The notes below the pieces were generated by a model. It had not been told where the DNA came from. It did not search any database and saw nothing but the letters and a program-made list of their open reading frames with translations. The position numbers and the translations under genes were made by a program. Positions 19,656-30,255 of a stretch of DNA of 64,000 nt are shown here, piece by piece (within the stretch, counting starts at the first letter, position 1; every line of letters starts with the position of its first letter). Source of the DNA: Heterodera schachtii (Eukaryota > Nematoda > Chromadorea > Rhabditida > Heteroderidae). The DNA lies in NCBI GenBank assembly GCA_023374025.1, contig SIJG01000107.1:298827-362826 (forward strand). The letters are read 5' to 3'.

Positions 19656-21865
19656 TTAATCGAAAATGCCAAATATGTCATTATATTCATTTCTCATGTT
19701 ATCAATGTCTTGGCGCCGATTATTTGTATTTTGAACTTCTTTTTTAAATTTTGCCTGTGCTTCTTTGATATTTTCCTTGACATTTTCGCATGTATTTTTC
19801 ATTTTCTGTTCAAATTCCTTTCGAAGTTTTGCAATATTTGTTTCTGTTTCATTTTTTGATGCATTTTCCCCAATTTTCTTCCCTTTAATTGCGTAATTTA
19901 ATTCGTCCTTATTTAGCAAGTCCATCTCCATCTCATCAATGACAGTCGTCACCCAATCATATGTCCCTTTTTTCCAAAAATCGTTCGAAATATGGTTCAA
20001 TTTTCGGATAACACCAATTAAAGATCCATGAAAATTGTCTTCAATAAATATTGGCTTCACAAATGGTGGCAATTGTTTCAACAATTTTGGGTTTTTAGCT
20101 TAAGAAAATTTGTCATCAATAGGGCTGGGAATTATATGGAAATCCATATTTTTTTCCTGGATTGTGGGAGGCATGAAACGCACGAAAAACATGCTTTTAT
20201 CTTGATTAGAAAGAAGCTTCTAGGATGGGTTTCTATATCCATATTTTCCATATTATTCCATATTTCGCGATTTATGTCCATATTTCCATATTTGTCCATA
20301 TTTTGGCATTTAAGTCCATATTTTGGCATTTTTCCAAAAAACCCCTATTAGAACGGTCCCATCAGGTAAATTGGCCTTTTTTGAGCCCTAAAAATTTCCG
20401 AAAAAGACATTTTTAGCAAAATTTTGTCGAAAATAATGATTATAAATTTTTTTAAAATTGGTTAATTTATATTAAAATAAGCAAAAAATGAAAAATACAA
20501 AATAATGTAAAAATCCAAACAAACCTTCAGCATACAATCGAAATAAATATTCATATAAAATGTCCAAATATTTGCGATTCGTTTGGCATTTTTTGCGTTT
20601 ATCTTCTTTCATTTTAATTTTGTCACATTGCCAATTCTTTTGCATTAAATGCACAACGCAAAGATGAGCTTTATATTTTTGTTGTAAATTTTGCAAAAAT
20701 TCTTCGTATTTTCGGCCTACTTCAATTTCAAATTCTTCATTTTGCTCCCCAATTATGTCATATTGCCAATTCATAAAAAATACAACGCCAACGGCGTCGA
20801 ACTGATATTTTCCAGCCCAAAGATTCATCGCCAGAAATTGGGTATTAAACCCTTTTAAAAGTCTTCGAAATTTCTCAAGATTATTGGTCGCCTGTCCTTT
20901 GACATATTCAGAAAATAAAGCATCATAAGTCTAAATTTATTTTAATTAATTCAAATATATTTGTTTTTATTATTAAAGACTCTCTACCCATGTTTTTGAA
21001 TCATCGAATTTTGAATACACAATTATTTGATGTTTATCATTAATTATTTCAGTGGCATTCCATGGATTTTCTTTTTTTGCCTTTTCTTCAGCTTTTATAA
21101 GCATTTTCTCCAAATTTTCTTCGAACTTTTGTCGGATTATTCCTTCGGCACTTTCATTTGTTTGCCATTCATTTGCTGTTTCAATTGCCAATTGCAAAAC
21201 CATTTCGTTAATTGGCAATTTTTGTTCATTTTCAAATTTAAATAAATAATCCAATTTCTCTTCATTCAATAAAATTGGTTCAAAAATATAACTTTCACTG
21301 ATTAAGTTTTTATAACTTTCATTACATTCAAAATAAAACGCTGAAATTGTAGCCAAACAAAGCACCACATAAAATATTGGCCCTTCTATTTCAATTTCAG
21401 TAATTCCATAATTTTTTTTGAATACAAAAATTGGCTTCACGATTGGAATTCCGGCGTATTCTCTAAACAAATATTCGTACAAAATGTCCAAATATTTGCG
21501 ATATTTTTGGCATTCTGTCCGTTCAAATTCATCAAACTTTCCACGAATTTTGTCACATTGCCAATTCTTTCTCAGAAAATACAAAATGCCAAGATGGGCC
21601 TCATATTTTTGTAGTGAATATTCACTAATTTTCTTTTCTTGAACACCTTTCATAAATGCCTTTAGCAATTTGTCATCAATCTCCTAATAAAATTGAATAA
21701 ACAAATAGTAATTAATTAATCTGAGTATGAGTAATTAAAATCTTGATTTTTCAAATTAATAATTCCAATAAATTAACATACCGATGGGTTTGCATTTGTA
21801 AACGAAAATGAAAAAAGGGAATTAATAAAAATTAGAAATAATATCATAGAAGCAGCGTTAAACAT
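19656..21865 (-). CDS. Locus J: intact four-exon secreted ABAB-family protein (about 542 aa)
   Basis: Exon 1 21865-21782 (28 aa: signal peptide ending FTNANPS, donor GTATGT). Exon 2 21683-20988 (232 codons). Exon 3 20930-20525. Exon 4 20098-19656 (ends NDIFGIFD). Exon lengths and phases 0/0/1 add up to an uninterrupted frame. A1 has C-x14-C (QCDKIRGKFDEFERTEC) and LDILYEYLFREYAGIPIVKP. B1 ends in an amphipathic Lys/Glu helix. Exon 3 is longer than in other copies because it contains an extra half-module (KYQFDAVGVVFFMNWQYDII) before the normal A2. B2 is a Lys/Glu-rich predicted coiled coil. Intron 3 (426 bp) holds a MITE remnant. Expected to be secreted; function unknown. It uses the class 2 promoter. 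Confidence 0.85.
20112..20460 (-). mobile_element. MITE remnant in intron 3 of locus J
   Basis: Begins TAGGGCTGGGAATTATATGG on plus and reads, inverted, the ATATGGACATAAA words and the ATTAGAACGG...GGTCAAAA-like block seen inside the element at 12738-13268. The second terminus and a target duplication are not evident, so it is partial. Splice sites of the host intron are intact on both sides. Confidence 0.6.
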
Positions 21866-21899
21866 ATTCTAAAATTCTAGATTATTTTAAAAATGAATT

Positions 21900-22270
21900 A
21901 ATTCACAAGTTTTTATAAGGATTTTGAAATAATTATTTCAAATTAATGTAAAATTTTAATCAATTATGGCAATTTTTAATTTTGATAAACATTTCCGCTA
22001 TTTTTATTAAATTTCATTAGAATTATGTAAAATTAAAACCCTTTTTTGCTTTTTCCATTCATTTGATTATGTTTATGTAAATTAAACGAAAAATTTTAAT
22101 CAATTTTGGCAATTTTTCATTTTGATAAACATTTCCGATTTTTATAAAATTTAGTTAGATTAAATGAAATTTAGCTAAAATTAATATAAAATTTTAATCA
22201 ATTTGTTAATTTTTCATTTTGATAATCATTTGTCGCTATTTTTCTAAAAATTTAATTTTAATGAAAATTT
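21900..22270 (-). promoter_or_regulatory. Class 2 upstream repeats and TATA core of locus J
   Basis: On the minus strand a TATA-like core ATCCTTATAAAAACTTGTG lies at 21923-21905, 40-60 bp before the ATG. Upstream are three copies of a roughly 90-bp unit containing CCAAAATTGATTAAAATTTT and GGAAATGTTTATCAAAATG. The same unit, as 93-bp repeats, precedes orphan exon K (27541-27860). This design lacks the class 1 GATTTGG...CCTACTGATGATC module. Confidence 0.55.
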
Positions 22271-22439
22271 AATCAACGCATAAATGTTGAGGCAGTAATT
22301 ATTTGTAAAAAGATTTTCTAAAAAACTAATTTTTTAATGTCTAACGAAATAATGAACTGTGAAAAAACCATAAAATTAAAATATATATTTAATTTATAAA
22401 TAAAATCTGGAATTTTTATTCGTTACTTGGCAAAAAGAT

Positions 22440-22755
22440 AGAAATGACTTAGAGAATTCCGGTGAATTGGAGAATTTCGATGAAAATTGTAAGATAAATT
22501 AGTAAATGAGGAGGATTCTAGAACGAAATTAAAGAGGAAAAAAGTGGGCAAAATGCAACAGTCAAAAGTGAAATTGAAACTGCCAAAGAAAAAAATGGAA
22601 AAAATATTTGAAAGTGCAAAAGAAAATGCCAGAGAAGAAAGTTGAAATTGAAAAAAGTAGAATCAGAACCAGAAAATGATGAAGATAGAAAATTATTATT
22701 TCTAAAAAAAGGATTTGATGTCAAATTTGGCACTTTCATTTCGTCACAATTTTTG
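22440..22755 (+). pseudogene. Locus N: exon-4 pseudogene fragment
   Basis: ELENFDENCK(I), then stops and frame slips. EIKEEKSGQNATVKSEIETA and KKMEKIFESAKENAREE are visible in different frames, as is the family end (FDVKFGTFISS). No exons 1-3 upstream within about 500 bp; that flank is the upstream region of locus J on the other strand. Confidence 0.65.
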
Positions 22756-22817
22756 CTCTATTGCACTTTATGAGTCTAAAAATCATGTACGTTGCCGAAT
22801 GACCCAGGAATGCATAC

Positions 22818-22918
22818 CAGGGATGGATGGCATTGCGAGGCCCCAAAAATTTTTGGATGTCGGAATTCCGAGGTCCAAAATTTTGGGAATCGGAATTCCG
22901 ATTTCCGTGCCATCCCTG
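22818..22918. mobile_element. Short hAT-like MITE (101 bp)
   Basis: Inverted termini CAGGGATGG...CCATCCCTG flank GC-rich sequence that itself repeats CGGAATTCCGA. Flanks are ATGCATAC (22810-22817) and GTGCATAC (22919-22926), a 7/8 match consistent with an 8-bp target duplication. Confidence 0.65.
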
Positions 22919-22926
22919 GTGCATAC

Positions 22927-23382
22927 AATAGGAATTGAGGCCACATGGAGGGCACTTAAAAATGTGTTACGACATTGAAGGAAATAAATCTGATACCTTA
23001 TCTATTTATCTTTATCATTATATGTTCCGTCGGTTCCATGGGAAATCAAGATTTGTCACAGATAAAAGCATAAATATTTGCAGGACCCCACATTCTTGAT
23101 TTGTGCCTAAAACTGTCCTAGAAAGGTGCTAAGAATTGTTGTGAAATTCCGAAAAATTGGTAATGTTAGGTAATACCCCCCCCCCCTTAAGACGGAAAAT
23201 CCAAAATTCAATTATAGAGAATTTCGCGATTTTAAATTCTGGAAATAGGATTAATGAAAAATAAACTATTTTTCAATTTTTTATTTCTAAAAATATGAAT
23301 TTTGAATTCGTTAGAATTTTGACAATTTGTCTAAAAATTTAGGGGTAAAGGAATGTGCACGAATAACCCACTTTTTTAAGCA
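22927..23382. other. Intergenic AT-rich sequence
   Basis: No gene seen. 23168-23180 is a short poly-C run in otherwise AT-rich sequence. Confidence 0.35.
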
Positions 23383-23400
23383 CAAACTTGGGTAATTAAA
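23383..23400 (-). other. SL1 spliced-leader-like sequence
   Basis: The minus strand reads TTTAATTACCCAAGTTTG, identical to positions 3-20 of the 22-nt nematode SL1 leader (known sequence). The next two bases are TG instead of AG, and no GT donor follows. It is thus not a functional SL RNA gene as read; it may be an SL RNA pseudogene or the retroposed 5' end of a trans-spliced mRNA. An AAATTTTTAG, loosely like an Sm site, lies about 60 nt downstream. Its main value is as evidence for a nematode source. Confidence 0.6.
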
Positions 23401-23684
23401 TTCCCGAAGCGGAAAATAACACAAAATTTATGGAATTTTGCGATCAACAACCGCGAACACTTATGCTTTTGGTTGTTTAAGATCATATATTTGGTTAAAA
23501 TGGTCCATTCAGATGTATCGATCATTCACTCAGCAAGTTGCTAATTGGCACCCGAATCATTTATGGTGGATTTTGAGTCAACCGTACAAAAATATTCACT
23601 AATGATTATAACCATTAAAAAAGATGGCTTGTAGATTCGGTTTTTTTTCAGTAAGTGATATTTGATCAAACACATATTTTGTTA

Positions 23685-23935
23685 ATTTTCCGGACAGTTT
23701 AACTGATGTTGTCAAAAATCTGAATGTTATTAAAGAGGAAAAAAGTGAGGAAAACTCACGAACCAAAATTGAAACGGAAATAAATATTGCCACTCTTCGT
23801 AAAGAATTTGAAAGAAAAATTGAAAATTTAAGCAAAAATGTCAAGGAAAATGCCAAGGTAGCAAGGCGAAATTGAAAAAAGCAAGTCAATGCAGAAATTG
23901 AAAACAGAAAAACAGACTATGACTCCCAAACTTGG
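23685..23935 (+). pseudogene. Locus O: exon-4 pseudogene fragment
   Basis: Reads NFPDSLTDVVKNLNVIKEEK, with the usual DLVNEEELNYE block deleted. It continues KIETEINIATLRKEFERKIE and KNVKENAKVARRN-stop. The early ARRN end is shared with loci B and I, so the three derive from one truncated subfamily. The sequence after 23935 is unrelated. Confidence 0.7.
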
Positions 23936-24477
23936 AAGCCCCAAATCCCAACGCCAGCAGGTCGACTGCGCACGGCAGCGCTAATTAAAGAATATTCATA
24001 TTGTTAAAAAAGCAGATCGGGGATCAAGGATCGGTGACCCCGATTGGGAATGGCCCAAAAATTATTCAACAAAAAATACTCCATTTCTTACTCATTAATA
24101 GAGATCGATCAGGTTTAGGACCTGTAAAGGGTTTCACTTAAATAAACTTACTATTTTTAATTCTTTCTCAAATATGTAACAATGATTTTTTTTTTTTTTT
24201 GCTAGGAAAACTCGAAAATTGTTAGTTTTTTTTTGCAAAAGGAACAATTGAAAAATTAGTAAAAAAAAATATCAAAAATTTGTTTTTTCAAAAAATTAAA
24301 AATTCGACAGTTTCAGCCTTCAATTTCGATCGACGATAGTCAAACACATCACGTGCAACACTGAAAATTGCGGTGACCGAAAGATGACTTGCAAGCGCCG
24401 TGAGAATGGAAAATAAATCATTCGTTTAATTTCCACCAATTTCAGAGGGTCCAATTAATCGAGTAATGTTCGTAGCT
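23936..24477. other. Intergenic
   Basis: 24005-24060 has a GC-richer piece (GATCGGTGACCCCGATTGGGA) resembling part of 4695-4735. Otherwise AT-rich, with no gene. Confidence 0.35.
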
Positions 24478-24485
24478 GTTTAGAA

Positions 24486-24959
24486 GGCTCCCGGACAATC
24501 CGTCAGTGGACAATCCGTCAGTAAGTGGACAATCCGTCTGTGGATAATCCGTCAGTAACTAATCCATAAGTAAATTTATTTTTAAAATACCCAGATTTAT
24601 TTAAAATCATGTGAAAATTAATTTAATTCGCTAAAAACTGAATTAATAATTTGTGTTATTTTAAAAAATATATGAAATAATCATTTTTAAAAGAATTAAA
24701 TGATAATTCCAGATGGTCAATTAATTGAAATATAAAGTAACTATAAATGTTAAGAATCTAAAAAAATATATTTATTAAATTTAACAATCATTTTTTCAAG
24801 ATTTTTAATCATTGCCAAAAAAAATTTGCTGACGAATTGTCCACTGACGGATTATCCACTGACGGATTGTCCATTAATGACGGATTGTCCTTCACTGCCG
24901 GATTGTCTACTGACGGATTGACTACTGACGAATTACCACTGACGGATTGTCCGGACCCC
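24486..24959. mobile_element. TIR/fold-back element with tandem GGACAATCCGTCAGT words (474 bp)
   Basis: The left terminus (24486-24560) contains four copies of GGACAATCCGTCAGT-like words and the right terminus (24833-24959) about seven in inverted orientation, so the ends can fold back. Outer ends are GGCTCCCGGACAATCC and, inverted, GGGGTCCGGACAATCC. Flanks GTTTAGAA (24478-24485) and GTTTAGGA (24960-24967) match at 7/8, as for an 8-bp (hAT-type) duplication. The centre is AT-rich and non-coding. Confidence 0.7.
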
Positions 24960-24967
24960 GTTTAGGA

Positions 24968-25289
24968 GGAGGAGGAACGATAAAAAGTGACGCAGTCTCA
25001 ATATATTTGGTGGTAACAAGCTCAGAGTCATTGCCATTTATTTGTGCGTCCGAGAGCCAGAATTTCACACTTATTTACATTTAAGATTTTTTAAGACTAG
25101 AAAATACACTTCTATTTAAATGATTAGTGTCTTTTGCAAAATTTGTTATTTACCGAGGTCCCAAGAATGGTGAAAGAGCATGCATTCTTAAAAAAGAATT
25201 TCCAAAACCAAACAAAAAAATTTTTTTGAATTTTTACTTTTCCTTCGCCAAATGACCGAATCTTTGCACACGTCAAACCAAAAATTTTT
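24968..25289. other. Intergenic, dispersed repeat shared with 59 kb
   Basis: 25010-25140 shares two blocks (AACAAGCTCAGAGTCATTGCC; CAGAATTTCACACTTATTTAC, read in parts) with 59060-59090 and 59586-59660, so it is a dispersed element split by other sequence there. No gene. Confidence 0.45.
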
Positions 25290-25690
25290 AAATAATTTCA
25301 TTACTATTTAATAATAATATTGAAATTAAATGAAGTAAAAAATTGATTTGGATAATCCTATAAATGATAATTCATCATTTTAAATTTTGCTTTATTATTT
25401 AATAATAATATAGAAATTATATAAAGTAAAAAAATTGATTTAGATAATCCTACTGATGATCATTCACCAATTTAAATAATTGCTTTATTATTTAATAATA
25501 ATATAGAAATTATATAAAGTAAAAAATTGATTTAGATAATCCTACTGATGATCAATCAACATTTTATATAATTTAATAATAATAATATACAATTATATGA
25601 AGTAAAAAATTGAATTGTATATTCCTACTGATGAGATCATTCACTATTTCAAATCCAATTTTTAATCTGTTTAAAAGGCAGTGTGATTTG
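25290..25690 (+). promoter_or_regulatory. Class 1 family promoter of locus M
   Basis: Four tandem modules of about 90 bp (TTGATTTAGATAATCCTACT, then GATGATC and an ATTGCTTTATTATTTAATAA part) are followed by the core AATCTGTTTAAAAGGCAGTG at 25665-25684. About 0.65 kb of 5'-UTR-like sequence, homologous to that of locus R (60605-60760), separates it from the MITE-disrupted exon 1 of M. Confidence 0.6.
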
Positions 25691-26352
25691 CCATTTTTCA
25701 TTTTTAATAATTTACTTTCTCAATTGACAATATCTTTTAGAAAATAGAATTAAATTTAATTAAATAAATAATTTTATTAATTCGATAGAATAATTTTTTT
25801 GAATTAATAAATAGCAATAAAAATTGTTATTTTTATGGGTGTGATTTTTTATTGTTTGCTTTCATTGGGTTTATAAAATCAGAAATTTGTTTTTACTTTA
25901 TTAATAAATCACTTAAAATAGAAACATCAATAATTGAATTTTCGAATTTGCGAATATTATGTAAAATCCCTATGGAAAAGCGCAGTAATTAATTTTTTCT
26001 AGTTTTTAAAAATCAAAAAATTGTTTAATTTACATATGTTCCTGCTTTTTATTTCAAAAAATTTCTTATATGAAAAATTGTGAAATTTAAAAGTTACTTT
26101 AAATTTTCAAGTTTTCACAAATCCCTTAATTTTGGATAGATTCAAAAGGTATTTTTTATCCAAAAATCCGACCGACAAGAAGTTGTTTTTTCATTTTTAA
26201 CTTTTTAAGATGAATTTATTTTGAGTTTGAGAATTTAAAGAAAATTATTTGAAAAACTGAATGCAATTATCCATTTTATAAATAATTACTTCATTGTTAA
26301 TGTAAAAAATTAATAAATTAATATTTAATTCGTTTTTTTTTATTTGATAATT

Positions 26353-26855
26353 AGGGTTCGAAGTTGTATGCACTAAAAAAAATGCCAAATATGCGCATAA
26401 AATATGCACTAAAAATCCCCCAAATATGCCCTAAAAACCGGAAAAATGCCCAAATATGCACTAAAATATGCCTTAAAAATTAGCCAAAAATGGCTTTTAA
26501 CCCTCAAAAAAATGCCAAAAATTGTCTATAAATTAAGAATTGACTTTGAAAACACACACAAGGACTAAGGAGCATTTTTTAGACAATTGCAAAAATATTG
26601 AATTTCTAAATTTTTGTATTTTTATTATATGCTAAAACAAAATTACATTTTCTATATAAATAATTTTTTCCTTAAGTTCTTACAGAAAATTAAAAATTTT
26701 CCGATTTTTAAAGTGTATTTTTTTAAAAATTCCCAAAAAGGTCGGTCCTTAGGGGTGCATTTTTCGCTTTTTTCGCATTTTTCTTGTGAAAATTTGCCAA
26801 AAATGACCGAAATATGCTCTAAAAGCCCAAAAATGGCGAAAAAAAAGATGGTTTA
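26353..26855. mobile_element. Word-repeat TE (AAATATGCACTAAAA) in the 5' end of locus M
   Basis: Starts TAGGGTTCGAAGTTGTATGC, a hAT-like end, and then reiterates AAATATGCACTAAAAA-type words (26380-26480). The right terminus is not clear. It abuts the remnant of exon 1 of locus M at about 26857 and has removed its start codon. Confidence 0.5.
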
Positions 26856-26856
26856 A

Positions 26857-27554
26857 TTATTTTTCTAAAATTCCTTATATTATTTTTATTGCTCATAATT
26901 TTTTAAATCAATTTTCAAATGCTGTTCAAGTGGTGGGTTAATCAGTTAGAGAAACTAAATTAATAATCCATTTTAATTAAATAGAGCGAGGACAATATGT
27001 TAATTGCATTTGTGAGAAATGATCAGAAAATGCAAATCAGTGAATATGCAAAGGAGAAATTCGAAACAAATCTTGGCATTGTGTATTTTATGAGAATGAA
27101 TTGGCACTGTGACAAAATTGCGGATCAATTAACTGAATATGAATGGACAGAATGCCAAAAATATCGCAAATATTTGGACATTTTATACGATTGTTTGTGC
27201 AGAGAATATCTCGGAATTACAAAATTCGTATTTAAAAAAAGATCTTTTATTATTAATGAAATTGAAATTGAAGGACCAGTCATTTATGCGGTGAATTGTT
27301 TGGTCAGAATTTCGCAATTTTATTTTAACGGAGGTAAAACATATGAAAATAAATTAAAATATGATCTATTCGAATGGCATAACAAATTTGAACCAAAATT
27401 GTAGGATGAGGAGAGATTGAATTATGAAGTGAAATTGGAAAATGAAAAAGAAAAGCCAATTAATGAGCTGATTCTGCAATTGGCAATTGACACAGCGAAT
27501 GAATGGCAAACAAATGAAACTTTAGAAGAAATTTTTAAGAAAACTTTAATTTAA
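26857..27554 (+). pseudogene. Locus M: family gene with lost start, nonsense codon and 3' truncation
   Basis: The exon 1 remnant (to 26932) retains a signal-peptide-like frame ending FSNAVQV, with donor GTGGGT, but no ATG because the upstream TE cuts it. Exon 2 starts at 26985 (SEDNMLIAFVRNDQK). A1 is open (HCDKIADQLTEYEWTEC, C-x14-C) and B1 is open until a TAG at 27402-27404, where other copies have LLN. The same frame then continues (ERLNYEVKLENEKEKPINEL) to TAA at 27554. Exons 3-4 are absent; class 2 repeats of the next locus begin at once. Confidence 0.75.
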
Positions 27555-27920
27555 TGTTTATTAAGAAAATCAAATATTCCCAAAATTGATTAAAATTTTA
27601 CATTAATTCTAACTAAATTTTATGCCAAAATTGAAAAATGAACGGAAATGTTTTTAAGAAAATTAAATATTCCCAAAATTGATTAAAATTTTACATTAAT
27701 TCTAACTAAATTTTATGCCAAAATTGAAAAATTAACGGAAATGTTTTTAAGAAAATTAAATATTGTCAAAATTGATTAAAATTTTACATTAATTCTAACT
27801 AAATTTTATACCAAAATTGAAAAATAAACAAAATTGTTTTTATAGAAATCAGATATTGGGAAAATTGAATAAAATTTTCATTAATTTTAATAATTATTCT
27901 TCCTTATAAAAGGTGTGCAT
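27541..27920 (+). promoter_or_regulatory. Class 2 upstream repeats (93 bp) and TATA core of orphan exon K
   Basis: Three-plus tandem units with an exact 93-bp period (TTACATTAATTCTAACTAAA at about 27598, 27691 and 27784) are followed by the core CCTTATAAAAGGTGTGCAT at about 27902-27920. Same architecture as upstream of locus J. Confidence 0.6.
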
Positions 27921-27970
27921 AATTTTTAATATATTAAATAATTACAAAAACATAGAATATGTTTAACTCT

Positions 27971-28030
27971 GCTTTTACAATTTTATTTCTCATCATTATT
28001 AGTTTCCATCCGAGATAATGGATTCTTAAA
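27971..28030 (+). pseudogene. Locus K: orphan first exon (signal peptide)
   Basis: ATG TTT AAC TCT GCT... encodes MFNSAFTILFLIIISFHPR-stop, clearly like the locus J signal peptide (MFNAASMILFLIFINS). It runs into unrelated sequence; no exon 2 follows before locus L. Confidence 0.6.
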
Positions 28031-28672
28031 ATGCCGTTAAATTAAATTAATACCCCATTATGCATTTATGAAAGATAAAACTTTAAGGAAAAATATAAAA
28101 ATTAATAAAAAAAATTAGAAAAAAAATTTAACATAAAAATGCATGGGCCATCACTTTTGGGCCCAAGCATGTTTTTGGTTATAACTTTTTTCTTGTTCAT
28201 CCAAATCCAACAATCTTGGTTGGCATCATTCTAAAGCTTAATATGGTTAGAAGCTATTTCGAAAATATTGCTTCGTGATTAGACAATTGCTAACAAAATT
28301 ATAGCATGAAAACTGCGAAAAAGTCGAAATTTTTGCTTAAGGACTTTTTCATATGCTAGAAAATCTTTTTCTTTTTGTAAGGTTAATATATCATGTGAAG
28401 AGGTTTCGAATTATACCAACAATATTGATTTGGATGACAAATTAAAAAGTTATAGCCAAAAACATGATGGGGCCCAACCGTGAGAGACCAACTGCTGACG
28501 GGTTCCGATAAAATTAATTTTATAATATTTTATTTTTTATTCCGAAATATTTAATTTAATTTTTTCAACTTTTTATAAAATTACATCACCGAAAAGGAAT
28601 TTTTAAATAAATTCAATGTTTCTTATTCATTTTCCTTCACTTTCATTTTTGAAAATTTAAAAATTGTAGGAA
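28031..28672. other. Intergenic with ATAACTTTTT repeat block
   Basis: 28140-28500 is a GC-moderate block (GCATGGGCCATCACTTTTGG and GGTTATAACTTTTTTC words) with a partly repeated inner pattern, similar in style to 13500-13740. No class 1 or class 2 modules are visible before locus L, whose promoter is therefore not defined. Confidence 0.4.
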
Positions 28673-30255
28673 ATGCTTTGTTATATTTCTGCAATTTCCT
28701 TTATTATTATTATTATTACTCAGCATTTTTTAGTTCCAATTTCAAATGCAAATCCATCGGTGAGTAAATTAAACAGGAAAATTAATTTTAGTAACCCATT
28801 TTGATTAGATTGAGGACAAAATGCTAATTGCGTTTGTGAGAAATGATCAGAAAGTGCAAATCAGTGAATATTCAAAGCAAAAATATGAGGCATACCTTGG
28901 CATTATGTATTTTATGAGAATGAATTGGCAATGTGACAAAATTCGTGGAAAGTTTGATGAATATGAACGGACAGAATGCCAAAAATATCGCAAATATTTG
29001 GACATTTTATATGAATATTTGTACAGAGAATACGTCGGAATTCAAACAGTGAAGCCAAAATTTGTGTTTAAAAAATGGGACTTTAAAATTGAAATTGAAG
29101 GACCAATAATTTATGCAGTCAATTGTCTGTTCAAAATTTCGAGTTTTTATTTTCACAGAGGAAAATATTATAGTTATAACTTAAACGAACTGTTCATTTA
29201 TTATTTTGAACCAAAATTGTTGAATGAGGAGGGATTGAATTATGAAGATAAATTGGAAAATGAACCAAAATTACCATTTAATGAAATGATTTTGCAATTG
29301 GCAATTGACACAGCGACTAATTATAAAACAAATGAAAGTTTAGACGAAATAATTCGACCAAAATTTATTAAAAATTTTGAAGAAAAATTAGGAGAAATGT
29401 TTAAAAGGGCGGAAGAAAGGGCAAAAAAAGACAATCCATTGAGAGCCGATGAAATAAATGATGACAAACATTCTATACTTAACCATTCAAAATTCGATGA
29501 TTCATTGAAATGGGTGCGCTCCGCTTAAATCATTTTCATTTTTTAAAATAATTTTCATCTTTTGAATTTAGGCTGCTAATTATTTATTTTCTGAATTTTT
29601 CAAAGGACACACGACAAATGTTTCGACAGTTTTTAATTATAAAGTTGAATCCCATCTATGCAATTTGTATTTGCTTAGAAAAAATTTCCGACAATGTGCT
29701 GAAAATTGTCCATTTAAAATTGATTATATTAAAGGCCGCAAAAATTCGCGCATTCTCTACGAATATTTATTTCGTCTTTACGCTGAAGGTGTGCGTGTAT
29801 TTCCCCAATCATTTTAAATTATTTAATTAATTTTCACTGAAAAATTAAATTAAGCTAAAAGTCCGAGTGAGCCGAGACAATTTTTACCAGTCAAGCCAAT
29901 ATTTATTCGCACTAGCAACTATGACAGCCCTCTGAGTTTATTTAGTGTTGTCCAATCTATGGTAACTGCTACAACTACTTCTTGCAAAACAGCTCAGTAC
30001 GGTGGTTATACACCCGTATTAAAGAGAATAGATTTGGTAAATGAAGTGGAATTAAATTATGATGCAAATAAAGAGGGGGAAAATTGGCTTAGCAAATGTA
30101 TGATGAAAAATACCGGAAGTAAACATCAAAAAGAGGGAAAAGACAATTTAAACGAATCAACGACGGGCATTAAAACAATCCGAGAAGAATTTGAGGAACA
30201 AATGAAAAAAATGTGCGAAGGCAAAAGTAAAACGCTCGGAAAACATTTTTTATGA
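28673..30255 (+). CDS. Locus L: intact four-exon secreted family protein, divergent C-terminal half (about 469 aa)
   Basis: Exon 1 28673-28759 (29-aa signal peptide, ...PISNANPS). Exon 2 28809-29513 (235 codons). Exon 3 29572-29788 (short, 72 codons plus 1 nt). Exon 4 29855-30255 (stop TGA after KHFL). Phases are 0/0/1 and the joined frame is open. A1 and B1 are canonical (QCDKIRGKFDEYERTEC, C-x14-C). Exon 3 is a divergent A2 (ANYLFSEFFKGHTTN; CAENCPFKIDYIKGRKN) but keeps ILYEYLFRLYAE. Exon 4 (KSPSEPRQFLPVKPIFIRTS) keeps VKPIF, DLVNEVELNYD and IREEFEEQMKKM. It also has a Ser/Thr-rich insert (VTATTTSCKTAQYGGYTP) and a shortened C-terminus. Only locus U shares this exon-3 subtype. Secretion is inferred; function unknown. 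Confidence 0.82.

Noticed and set aside
20973..21642. Many open frames opposite the family exons
   Set aside because: They mirror the AT-rich coding strand (Phe/Ile/Ser-rich translations) and have no independent support; the same applies opposite every exon.
28673..30255. Similarity of the Cys/Tyr pattern to aphid bicycle effector genes
   Set aside because: Those have many micro-exons and a different Cys-Tyr-Cys spacing; here there are four large exons with C-x14-C, and SL1 indicates a nematode.
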